Shown here: positions 17,399 to 24,627 of the stretch, in pieces
Numbering within the stretch: position 1 is the first letter of the stretch
How the letters are laid out: every line of letters starts with the position of its first letter
Assembly (NCBI RefSeq): GCF_009498295.1
Contig: NZ_CP040813.1
Coordinates: 2,735,001-2,799,000, forward strand
DNA from: Oceanihabitans sp. IOP_32
GTDB lineage: Bacteria > Bacteroidota > Bacteroidia > Flavobacteriales > Flavobacteriaceae
DNA length: 64,000 nt
Direction: 5' to 3'
The notes under the pieces: generated by a model
Seen by the model: only the letters and a program-made list of their open reading frames with translations
Told to the model about the DNA's origin: nothing
The model's database searches: none
Made by a program: the position numbers and the translations under genes

Positions 17399-17893
17399 AT
17401 GGAAAACACGATAAAAACGCTTCCAAAACGCGCCAAAGATAAGCATAACGAAAACAAAAAATTCTTTAAAAAGCTTAAAAAAAAGCCACCAAAGAATTTG
17501 GACTATGTCATGCAAGAACTACACGATAACGAGTTTGAAAAAACCGAATGCTTAACTTGTGCCAATTGCTGCAAAACCACAGGTCCCTTATTTACCAACA
17601 AAGATATTGATAGAATAGCCAAACATTTTAGGCAAAAACCACAGCAATTTATAAACCAGTTTTTACGAATTGATGAAGATAACGATTACGTTCTGCAAAC
17701 GGTACCTTGTACTTTTTTAGGTGCAGATAATTATTGCTCTATTTATGAGGTACGACCAAAGGCTTGCCGTGAATTTCCGCATACCGATAGAAAAAAATTT
17801 CAGCAAATCTCAAATCTAACCTTGAAAAATGTAGCCATGTGTCCTGCGGCTTTTAATATTGTTGAGGCTATGAAAAAGCGTATTAAAGTTTAG
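17399..17893 (+). CDS. YkgJ-family cysteine cluster protein
   Basis: A 164-residue cytoplasmic protein with the cysteine pattern of the YkgJ/zinc- or iron-chelating family: 'CLTCANCC' (about 50-57), 'CTFLGADNYCSIYEVRPKAC' (about 101-120), the invariant 'REFP' and a final 'MCPAAFNIV' (about 149). The N-terminal third is Lys-rich and basic. The family is thought to bind Fe-S or Zn; its role is unknown. The ATG at 17399 matches the expected family start and lies directly after a -7 box. It follows the repeat array and is transcribed away from it. Confidence 0.87.
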   Translation: MENTIKTLPKRAKDKHNENKKFFKKLKKKPPKNLDYVMQELHDNEFEKTECLTCANCCKTTGPLFTNKDIDRIAKHFRQKPQQFINQFLRIDEDNDYVLQTVPCTFLGADNYCSIYEVRPKACREFPHTDRKKFQQISNLTLKNVAMCPAAFNIVEAMKKRIKV

Positions 17894-18224
17894 TTTCAGT
17901 TTTTATTTTTACTTCTATGTTAATAATTAATGGTGTATCTGTTTGGTGTCATTCTCGTAAAAAAATCAGCGTTACCTGGCAGCCGGCAGGTCTGCGTTAT
18001 CCATAGGAAATAAATAGAATTTTTCCGCAGATTGGGCTGATTTATGCAGAAGAAAAACAAAGTTTTGTTCTTATAATGAAATTAGAGACGTCCCTTTAAA
18101 GTTACAAAGGATCGAATTATGATGTTTTATCACCAAAAAACAACAAAAGATTTACTGATAAAATTTGAGAATTAATGTTTTTGAAAAAAATTATTTTTTA
18201 TCTTTAGAGACAGATCTTTATTTA
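17894..18224. other. Intergenic gap with a short REP-like palindromic patch
   Basis: This 331-bp gap has no gene. Around 17968-18042 it holds AATCAGCG, CCTGGCAGCC/GGCAGG, TCTGCGTTATCC and CCGCAGATT elements, more GC-rich than the surroundings and partly self-complementary. They look like fragments of dispersed CGCAGATT-type intergenic repeats. Nothing else is visible. Confidence 0.45.
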
Positions 18225-19058
18225 ATGGAAGCATTTTTAAACTATTTTGAGACCATTCCGGCTTTACATCGAGGCTTAATTATTGTTGGCGGATTAAGCT
18301 TATTTTGGCTTCTAGAAGGGGCCATGCCCTTATTTAATTTTAAGTATAAAAAATGGAAACACGCCATTCCCAATATCTTTTTCACCTTAACCACGGTGCT
18401 TGTTAATTTGCCTATGGCGTTCCTTTTGTTATGGACTGCCGATTGGACCTTAGCTAATAATTTTGGGATACTAAACTGGTTACCAGAAATGACATTAGGT
18501 ATTTATATTTTTTTAGGGGTGTTGTTTATGGACTTTTTTGGAGCTTATTTACCACATCTAATAGAGCATAAAACACCTGTGTTATGGAAAGTACATTTGG
18601 TACATCACTCAGACCATAAGGTTGATGCCACCACAGCCAATAGACACCACCCAATCGAGAGTCTTATTAGGTATTTATTCACGTTACTCGGTGTGGTTAT
18701 TATTGGGGCGCCCATTGGTATTGTTATGTTGTATCAATCGTTATCGATTGTGGCAACACAGTTTTCACACTCCAATATTAGCATACCCAAAAAAGTAGAT
18801 AAACTTATAAGTTATGTGTTGGTATCGCCCAATATGCACAAGGTACATCACCATTATAAAATGCCGTTTACAGATTCTAATTACGGTAATATTTTTTCGA
18901 TATGGGATAGGCTGTTAGGCACATATATGGAACTTGATACCGATAAGATTGTTTACGGCGTTGATGTTTTTCCAGATGAAAAAGCAAACAGTAGCATTAA
19001 AAATTTACTGAAACAACCATTTCAGGACTATCAAAATCCGATTAAAACTGAAAATTAA
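18225..19058 (+). CDS. Sterol desaturase / fatty acid hydroxylase family protein
   Basis: About 277 residues from the ATG at 18225. An in-frame TTG at 18165 would add 20 residues without a membrane or domain feature, so ATG is preferred. Several transmembrane helices surround the di-iron histidine boxes: 'HLIEH' (about 112), 'HLVHHSDH' (about 125-132), 'NRHHPIE' (about 140) and 'HKVHHHYKMPF' (about 205). This is the integral-membrane, oxygen-dependent hydroxylase/desaturase fold. The substrate may be a fatty acid, carotenoid or other lipid and cannot be chosen from sequence. Its 3' end overlaps the convergent namZ stop by 4 bp. Confidence 0.87.
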   Translation: MEAFLNYFETIPALHRGLIIVGGLSLFWLLEGAMPLFNFKYKKWKHAIPNIFFTLTTVLVNLPMAFLLLWTADWTLANNFGILNWLPEMTLGIYIFLGVLFMDFFGAYLPHLIEHKTPVLWKVHLVHHSDHKVDATTANRHHPIESLIRYLFTLLGVVIIGAPIGIVMLYQSLSIVATQFSHSNISIPKKVDKLISYVLVSPNMHKVHHHYKMPFTDSNYGNIFSIWDRLLGTYMELDTDKIVYGVDVFPDEKANSSIKNLLKQPFQDYQNPIKTEN

Positions 19059-20332
19059 TCGTAAATTAGATATTTTGCTCTCGTTTTTTTAAAGGCCGTT
19101 ATATCTTCTTGCCAAGTGGCTCTAATAGCCGCTTCGCTAAGACCTGCTTCAATTTGTTTTTGTATTTTTTCGGTGCCTGCATGTCTTGTAAATCCGTTGG
19201 TGATAAAAAACAAAGACTTATCGGTCGAATTATTATAAGCCTTGATAATCCATTTTAAGGTCATAATCCTATCAATAGTTTCATCTTTTAAATCTTCACC
19301 ATAGCACACCTCGTTTTTGTGTTTCGGATTTTTAGCACCAAAATTCTCAATAGGCGTGTAGCTAAATTTAAAAAAAGTGCTGTCTAAAAATGGTGCACCG
19401 TAGCGTTGAAATTGAAACTCTGTACCGCGACCAGCATTTACGTTTGTACCTTCAAAAAGTCCTAAACTTGGGTAGAGTTTAATAGATTGGTCGTTTGGTA
19501 AATTTGGTGAAGGCCTTATGGGTAAACTGTAAAAGGTGTCGTGTGTATAGTGCTTAACAGGTATAATGTTTATATCGCATTTTAAGTTATTCGGCAACCA
19601 ATTTTCACCATTTACCATTTGCGCATATTCACCAATAGTCATACCATGAACTAGGGGGATGGGGTGCATACCAATAAAACTTTTATGTTCAATTTCTAGG
19701 GTGGGGCCATCAACATAATGGCCATTTGGGTTGGGTCTATCTAATATAATTAGGGGAATTTTGCCTTCGGCACAAGCCTCCATAATATAGTGTAAAGTCG
19801 AAATGTAAGTATAAAAACGAACACCAACATCTTGAATATCAAAAATCATCACATCTAAATCTTCAAGATGTTCGGCCTGCGGCTTTCTGTTTTTTGCGCC
19901 GTATAGAGACACCACTGGCAAATTAGTTTTAGTATCTATACCATCTTTAACGACCTCACCAGCATCGGCAGTACCACGAAAGCCATGTTCTGGTGCAAAT
20001 ACCTTTTTAATGCTAATGTTTAAAGCCATTAGGGAATCTACTAAATGGGTGTAGTTTTTATTTTTAGAATGTGGTTTGCGGTCTTTAAAAATTACCGATG
20101 TTTGGTTGGCAACAATACCAACACGTTTACCTTTAAGTAAATGTAAATAGTTTTCGGTTTGATTGGCACCAACAATAATAGGGTCTTGGTTTTGAGCCGT
20201 TTTATGCAAGTCTTGCACTTGCGTACCCATAGTATCTTTATTTTTCGATTTGCTTCCGCAAGAAATCATTAAAATAAACCCGATAATTATTGGGATTAAA
20301 ACTGTATTTTTGAAACCGTTAATTAGCATCAT
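19055..20332 (-). CDS. namZ: DUF1343 lipoprotein, exo-beta-N-acetylmuramidase NamZ-like
   Basis: A 425-residue lipoprotein (signal with 'ILMISC', lipidated Cys25) of the DUF1343 family, typified by NamZ, which removes terminal N-acetylmuramic acid from peptidoglycan fragments. Family landmarks include 'GKRVGIVANQTSV' (about 69), 'VFAPEHGFRGTADAGE' (about 115), 'DIQDVGVRFYTYIST' (about 164), 'DRPNPNG' (about 199) and 'NAGRGTEFQFQRYGAP' (about 299). It suggests cell-wall recycling or use of foreign peptidoglycan. The start is at 20332 or the adjacent ATG at 20329. The divergent permease starts only 5 bp away, so each leader must lie inside the other gene. Confidence 0.9.
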   Translation of the reverse strand: MMLINGFKNTVLIPIIIGFILMISCGSKSKNKDTMGTQVQDLHKTAQNQDPIIVGANQTENYLHLLKGKRVGIVANQTSVIFKDRKPHSKNKNYTHLVDSLMALNISIKKVFAPEHGFRGTADAGEVVKDGIDTKTNLPVVSLYGAKNRKPQAEHLEDLDVMIFDIQDVGVRFYTYISTLHYIMEACAEGKIPLIILDRPNPNGHYVDGPTLEIEHKSFIGMHPIPLVHGMTIGEYAQMVNGENWLPNNLKCDINIIPVKHYTHDTFYSLPIRPSPNLPNDQSIKLYPSLGLFEGTNVNAGRGTEFQFQRYGAPFLDSTFFKFSYTPIENFGAKNPKHKNEVCYGEDLKDETIDRIMTLKWIIKAYNNSTDKSLFFITNGFTRHAGTEKIQKQIEAGLSEAAIRATWQEDITAFKKTRAKYLIYD

Positions 20333-20337
20333 ATAAA

Positions 20338-21573
20338 TTGAATTACGAGTTTTTTATAGCAAAACGCATTATTGGTAGTAAAGCGTATAAAAGTAGCATA
20401 TCTGCACCAATAATAAAAATTGGTATTGCGGCGATTACTATTGGTATGGTGGTCATGATGATTGCTATTGCCACAGGTATTGGCTTGCAGCAAAAAATAC
20501 GTGATAAAGTGGTGGCTTTTAATGGGCATGTAAATATCACCAATTACGACAGTAATAACTCGCAAGAAAGCTTGTTTCCCATTTCTAAAAACCAAGACTT
20601 TTACCCAGATTTTAAAAGCGTTGAGGGTATTGCGCATATCCAAGCGATAGCCACAAAATTTGGGGTAATTCGAACCGAAACCGATTTTGAAGGCGTTATT
20701 TTAAAAGGGGTTGGACCCGATTATAATTGGCGTTATTTTAAGGAGTTTTTAATAGAAGGCCAACTTCCAGATTATAGCGATACACGTAATGAAGACGTTT
20801 TAATTTCACAATATCTGGCCAATCGATTGCAATTTAATTTGAACGATACCTTCCAGATGGTGTTTAAAAAAGACGATCCCAATGCCATACCAAACATCAT
20901 AACCTACAAGGTTGTTGGAATTTATAACTCAGGTTTTCAAGATTTTGATAAACAGTACCTTTTAGGCGATATTCGCCATTTACAGCGTATAAATCGTTGG
21001 GGAAAAGACCAAATAGGGAGTTTTGAGGTTTTTATAGACGATTATGATGAGCTTGAGAAAAAAGGCACCGAAATTTATCAAAATACACCCTCCACTTTAA
21101 ACACGCAAACCGTGGTCGAGAAGTACTATTCTATACTGGAATGGATTAAAATTTTCGATAAAAATATATATGGCATCATTGGCATCATGATACTTGTAGC
21201 GGGTATAAACATGATCACGGCCTTGCTGGTTTTAATACTGGAGCGCACACAAATGATTGGTGTTTTAAAAGCCTTAGGGAGTAACAATTGGAGTATCCGA
21301 AAGCTCTTTCTTTACAACGCCTCCTATCTTATTATTTTAGGCTTATTTTGGGGTAATATTTTAGGATTAGGTTTGTTATTTGCTCAAAAGTATTTCGGAA
21401 TATTTAAGTTAGACCCGAGTACATATTATGTTTCCGAAGCCCCAGTTTACATCAGTTTAGATTATATTTTGGCTTTAAATTTAGGCACCCTTATATTGTG
21501 TTTGCTCATGCTTTTAATTCCCACCTACATCATTACCAAAATATCGCCAGTAAAAGCCATTCGTTTCGAATAA
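20338..21573 (+). CDS. FtsX-like / LolC-E type ABC transporter permease
   Basis: A 411-residue inner-membrane permease starting at TTG (20338). 'NYEFFIAKRIIGS' is the usual N-terminal sequence of this group and no nearby ATG keeps it. It has one membrane helix near residues 25-50, a large periplasmic MacB_PCD-like domain (about 50-270) and three C-terminal helices (about 278-303, 325-355, 378-400) with the FtsX-domain signature 'ERTQMIGVLKALGSNNWSIR'. This architecture is shared by LolC/LolE, which extract lipoproteins for transfer to the outer membrane. The ATPase partner is not adjacent. Lipoprotein release is the likely role but macrolide-type export cannot be excluded. Confidence 0.87.
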   Translation: MNYEFFIAKRIIGSKAYKSSISAPIIKIGIAAITIGMVVMMIAIATGIGLQQKIRDKVVAFNGHVNITNYDSNNSQESLFPISKNQDFYPDFKSVEGIAHIQAIATKFGVIRTETDFEGVILKGVGPDYNWRYFKEFLIEGQLPDYSDTRNEDVLISQYLANRLQFNLNDTFQMVFKKDDPNAIPNIITYKVVGIYNSGFQDFDKQYLLGDIRHLQRINRWGKDQIGSFEVFIDDYDELEKKGTEIYQNTPSTLNTQTVVEKYYSILEWIKIFDKNIYGIIGIMILVAGINMITALLVLILERTQMIGVLKALGSNNWSIRKLFLYNASYLIILGLFWGNILGLGLLFAQKYFGIFKLDPSTYYVSEAPVYISLDYILALNLGTLILCLLMLLIPTYIITKISPVKAIRFE

Positions 21574-21787
21574 TAATTTGGGCGTTTTAACACGCTTTCA
21601 CTACTCAATCTTTTTAAAAAGAGCCTTACTAAATAAGCGGCTTGGGTATGTTTTTTATATGCGGTACTGCACCAAGTTATCTACTATTTTGTTTTTAAAA
21701 AGGATTTCAAACAGGCCGTTCAATCGTTAACGCAATTTACAACAGGTTTTAATATTATCGGTCTTAAAAAAACTAAAAACAATAGCT

Positions 21788-21795
21788 TAAATTTG
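21788..21795 (+). promoter_or_regulatory. -7 box for the cysteine synthase gene
   Basis: TAAATTTG fits TAnnTTTG and lies 17 nt before the ATG at 21813. Confidence 0.5.
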
Positions 21796-21812
21796 TACTA
21801 TAAAAACAGAGT

Positions 21813-22808
21813 ATGCAATACGCCAAAAACATATTAGAAACCATTGGGAACACGCCGTTAGTCAAGCTTAATGTATTAACAAAAGACTTGCCGTGTCTAG
21901 TCTTATCAAAATACGAAACCTTTAATCCGGGTAATTCTACAAAAGATAGAATGGCATTAAAAATGATTGAAGATGCCGAGGCCGACGGGCGCTTAAAACC
22001 TGGAGGCACCATTATAGAAGGCACTTCTGGAAATACTGGCATGGGCTTAGCTTTGGCCGCCATTGTAAAAGGCTATAAATGTATTTTTGTGATTAGTGAT
22101 AAGCAGTCTAAAGAAAAAATGGATATTCTACGCGCAGTAGGCGCACAAGTTGTGGTGTGTCCCACCAATGTAGAGCCTACAGACGCGCGAAGTTATTATT
22201 CGGTATCCAAACGCTTAAGCGAAGAGACGCCTAACTCCTGGTATGTTAATCAGTACGATAACCCCAGTAACACCTTGGCACATTACGAGAGCACAGGACC
22301 AGAAATTTGGAAGCAAACCAACGGTAAAGTCACCCATTTTGTTGTGGGCGTAGGCACAGGCGGTACCATTTCGGGGGTTGGTAGATATCTAAAAGAACAA
22401 AATCCAGATATTAAAATCTGGGGTGTCGACACTTATGGTTCGGTATTTAAAAAATATCATGAAACTGGTGTGTTCGACAAAAACGAAATTTACCCCTATA
22501 TCACCGAGGGTATTGGTGAAGATATTTTACCTGAAAATGTAGATTTTGGTGTTATTGACGGTTTTACTAAGGTAACCGATAAAGATGCGGCTATCTATAC
22601 TCAGAAATTAGCCAAGGAAGAAGGGATGTTTTTGGGAAATTCGGCAGGCGCTGCCATAAAAGGGGTGCTACAACTAAAAGAACATTTTGCAAAAGATGAT
22701 GTTGTCGTGGTATTGTTTCACGACCACGGTAGCCGCTACGTCGCTAAAATGTATAACGACGATTGGATGCGTGAACAAGGGTTTATCGAAGCCCCAGAAA
22801 CGCAGTAG
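21813..22808 (+). CDS. PLP-dependent cysteine synthase family protein
   Basis: A 331-residue fold-type II PLP enzyme. The PLP lysine is in 'NPGNSTKDRM' (Lys near residue 46), the phosphate-binding loop is 'EGTSGNTGMGLAL' (about 71-83), and 'VGVGTGGTISGVGRYLK' (about 173-189) is the Gly-rich loop typical of O-acetylserine sulfhydrylases and cystathionine beta-synthases. It lacks the CBS domains and is somewhat longer than CysK, so CysM-like or Cbs-like activity is possible. It probably makes cysteine or cystathionine from serine derivatives. It stands alone with its own promoter. Confidence 0.9.
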   Translation: MQYAKNILETIGNTPLVKLNVLTKDLPCLVLSKYETFNPGNSTKDRMALKMIEDAEADGRLKPGGTIIEGTSGNTGMGLALAAIVKGYKCIFVISDKQSKEKMDILRAVGAQVVVCPTNVEPTDARSYYSVSKRLSEETPNSWYVNQYDNPSNTLAHYESTGPEIWKQTNGKVTHFVVGVGTGGTISGVGRYLKEQNPDIKIWGVDTYGSVFKKYHETGVFDKNEIYPYITEGIGEDILPENVDFGVIDGFTKVTDKDAAIYTQKLAKEEGMFLGNSAGAAIKGVLQLKEHFAKDDVVVVLFHDHGSRYVAKMYNDDWMREQGFIEAPETQ

Positions 22809-22938
22809 TATTACACGAACCTTTTGCTATAACTCATAAGTTTACTTTACCAATTTAAAGCGTTTTTGTATTTATTAATTCTAAAATTTAAAAACCTTAT
22901 GAATGCTACTTACAAGAATCACTTGTAATATTAGCGGC

Positions 22939-23715
22939 TTATTCTAAATGAAAGGTCATCGGATTCGGGTAGGTAAACCTATATTCTAATTCGGTTTGCA
23001 GTTTATCAGATTGCACCCGTCTTCCAAATGAATCATCAATCTCCTCATGGGCTTTATCGCCTTTTTGATAGCTAATCACTGCACTTTTAGTAGGGTGTAG
23101 TGGCGCCACTACGTTATATGTTTTATTAGAAATCTTTAAGGCAATCATTTTTTCAATGATGTTACAAATATCGACATAGTGCACGTGGTTTACCACCTGA
23201 TTCAAATTCGAGACCTTATAGTTACTAAAAACTCTGTTGGCACCCATTAATCCGCCTAAACGTAGAATATTAATTTGTGGATACCGTTCTCTCATAAAAC
23301 GTTCAACAAATAAAATACTGGGGTTAAGGTCTTTTTCTGTAAAGGTGGTTTCTGTGATTTCGATATCTGTTTGGGGATAAATACCAATGGAACTCATTAA
23401 AAATACTTGCTTGTCAAAATTATCGATAAATAAGGATAAATTTGAGAATCTGTTTTTTAGAAGCGTTATGCTTGTTCGTTTAGAAAACGGTACGGTAATA
23501 ATGAGGCTATCGATTTCATGTAATCGCTCCCAATAGTTATGGTTTTCGATAATGTCGGAATCCAAAAAATTAATAAGCGTCGGATTAAGACCTAAATCTT
23601 GGAGGTGATTTTCTTTGGTTTTCGAGGTGGTTGTTACAAAAATATCGTGCTCTTGTTTTAGGTGCTTTGCAATTTTTAAGCCTAGCCAACCACAACCTAT
23701 AATCCCTATTGTCAT
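22939..23715 (-). CDS. NAD(P)-binding Rossmann-fold protein (epimerase-like)
   Basis: A 258-residue protein with an N-terminal dinucleotide-binding signature 'IGIIGCGWLGLKIAKHL' (GxGxxG, about 3-19). An atypical short-chain dehydrogenase/epimerase body follows, with 'VFLMSSIGIYP' (about 103) in place of the usual active-site strand and 'ILRLGGLMG' (about 149). No Tyr-xxx-Lys pair is obvious, so catalytic activity is uncertain. Flavobacterial relatives are annotated only as NAD(P)-binding or YeeD/NAD-epimerase-like proteins. It is monocistronic with no informative neighbour. Confidence 0.75.
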   Translation of the reverse strand: MTIGIIGCGWLGLKIAKHLKQEHDIFVTTTSKTKENHLQDLGLNPTLINFLDSDIIENHNYWERLHEIDSLIITVPFSKRTSITLLKNRFSNLSLFIDNFDKQVFLMSSIGIYPQTDIEITETTFTEKDLNPSILFVERFMRERYPQINILRLGGLMGANRVFSNYKVSNLNQVVNHVHYVDICNIIEKMIALKISNKTYNVVAPLHPTKSAVISYQKGDKAHEEIDDSFGRRVQSDKLQTELEYRFTYPNPMTFHLE

Positions 23716-23939
23716 ATTAAAGTGCTATTTGTGAGGTAAATTAATGTAAAGAAGTTAATAATGCAATTATTGTTTTTTTAACAGGCTTTTGGTTATTTAA
23801 CAGCGTCTCGAGTCTCCAATTCATTTAAAAAAAATCGGTGAGATTTTACATTGTTTCAGAGCGAAAATTCTAACTATACGTATCAAACCTTAAGGTGTCG
23901 TAACCTATTAAAAAACGAATATATTATAAAATCATTATA

Positions 23940-23975
23940 TTTTGTTTAATAAAAACATTAAATAATTAAACAAAA
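23940..23975. promoter_or_regulatory. Inverted repeat upstream of the fasciclin gene
   Basis: TTTTGTTTAAT (23940-23950) and ATTAAACAAAA (23965-23975) are perfect 11-bp inverted repeats with a 14-bp spacer, about 52 bp before the ATG. It may be an operator or simply AT-rich chance. The rest of the 23716-24027 gap shows nothing clear. Confidence 0.35.
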
Positions 23976-24027
23976 CAAAAACTATTCATTATATTTACAC
24001 AAATCGAATACTTAAAAAATATAAATT

Positions 24028-24540
24028 ATGAAAAAGTTAGCTTTTATTTTAACCATGACACTGTCTTTAGCCTTCTCAAAAAATACTTTGGCTCAAGGAA
24101 CTATAGTTGATGTTGCTGTAGGAAATGAGAATTTTTCAACTTTAGTTACGGCATTAACGGCGGCCGAGCTAGTGTCGGCGCTTCAAGGTGATGGGCCTTT
24201 TACCGTTTTTGCTCCCACAAACGATGCTTTTGCTAAAATCGACTCGGCCACATTAAATTCTTTATTAGAGCCAGAAAATAAAAAGGCTTTAGCCAATATT
24301 TTAACCTACCACGTTGTTTCTGGTAAGTTAGTAGCTACCGATGTTGTAGCCGCTTTAAAGAAAGGTGACGGCACTGTAGAATTAGAAGCCTTAAATGGTG
24401 AAACCTTAACAGTGGTACAAAAAGACGATAAAATCCTATTGAAAGACGCTGCGGGAAACCATAGCGAAATTGTGGCCACCGATGTTATGGGGAGCAATGG
24501 GGTAATTCACGTTATTGATACCGTAGTAATGCCAGAATAA
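24028..24540 (+). CDS. Secreted fasciclin (FAS1) domain protein
   Basis: A 170-residue protein with a signal peptide (about residues 1-22, ending 'NTLAQ') and one FAS1 domain. Hallmarks are 'FSTLVTALTAAELVSALQ' (about 36), 'GPFTVFAPTNDAFAKI' (H1 motif, about 56-71), 'LTYHVV' (about 92) and 'SNGVIHVIDTVVMP' (H2 motif, about 155-168). FAS1 domains mediate adhesion or ligand binding. Location should be periplasmic or extracellular; there is no lipobox or sorting domain. It is expressed alone and followed at once by a terminator. Confidence 0.93.
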   Translation: MKKLAFILTMTLSLAFSKNTLAQGTIVDVAVGNENFSTLVTALTAAELVSALQGDGPFTVFAPTNDAFAKIDSATLNSLLEPENKKALANILTYHVVSGKLVATDVVAALKKGDGTVELEALNGETLTVVQKDDKILLKDAAGNHSEIVATDVMGSNGVIHVIDTVVMPE

Positions 24541-24570
24541 TCAATTAGTTATTGAATATTTAAAATGATA

Positions 24571-24597
24571 AAGCCTCGGGAGAATTCGAGGCTTTTT
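24571..24597 (+). terminator. Terminator after the fasciclin gene
   Basis: AAGCCTCG (24571-24578) pairs with CGAGGCTT (24587-24594) around an 8-nt loop and ends in T5. It stands between convergent genes. Confidence 0.75.
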
Positions 24598-24627
24598 CTT
24601 GATGCTAGTTTTTATGAAGCTGTTAAC

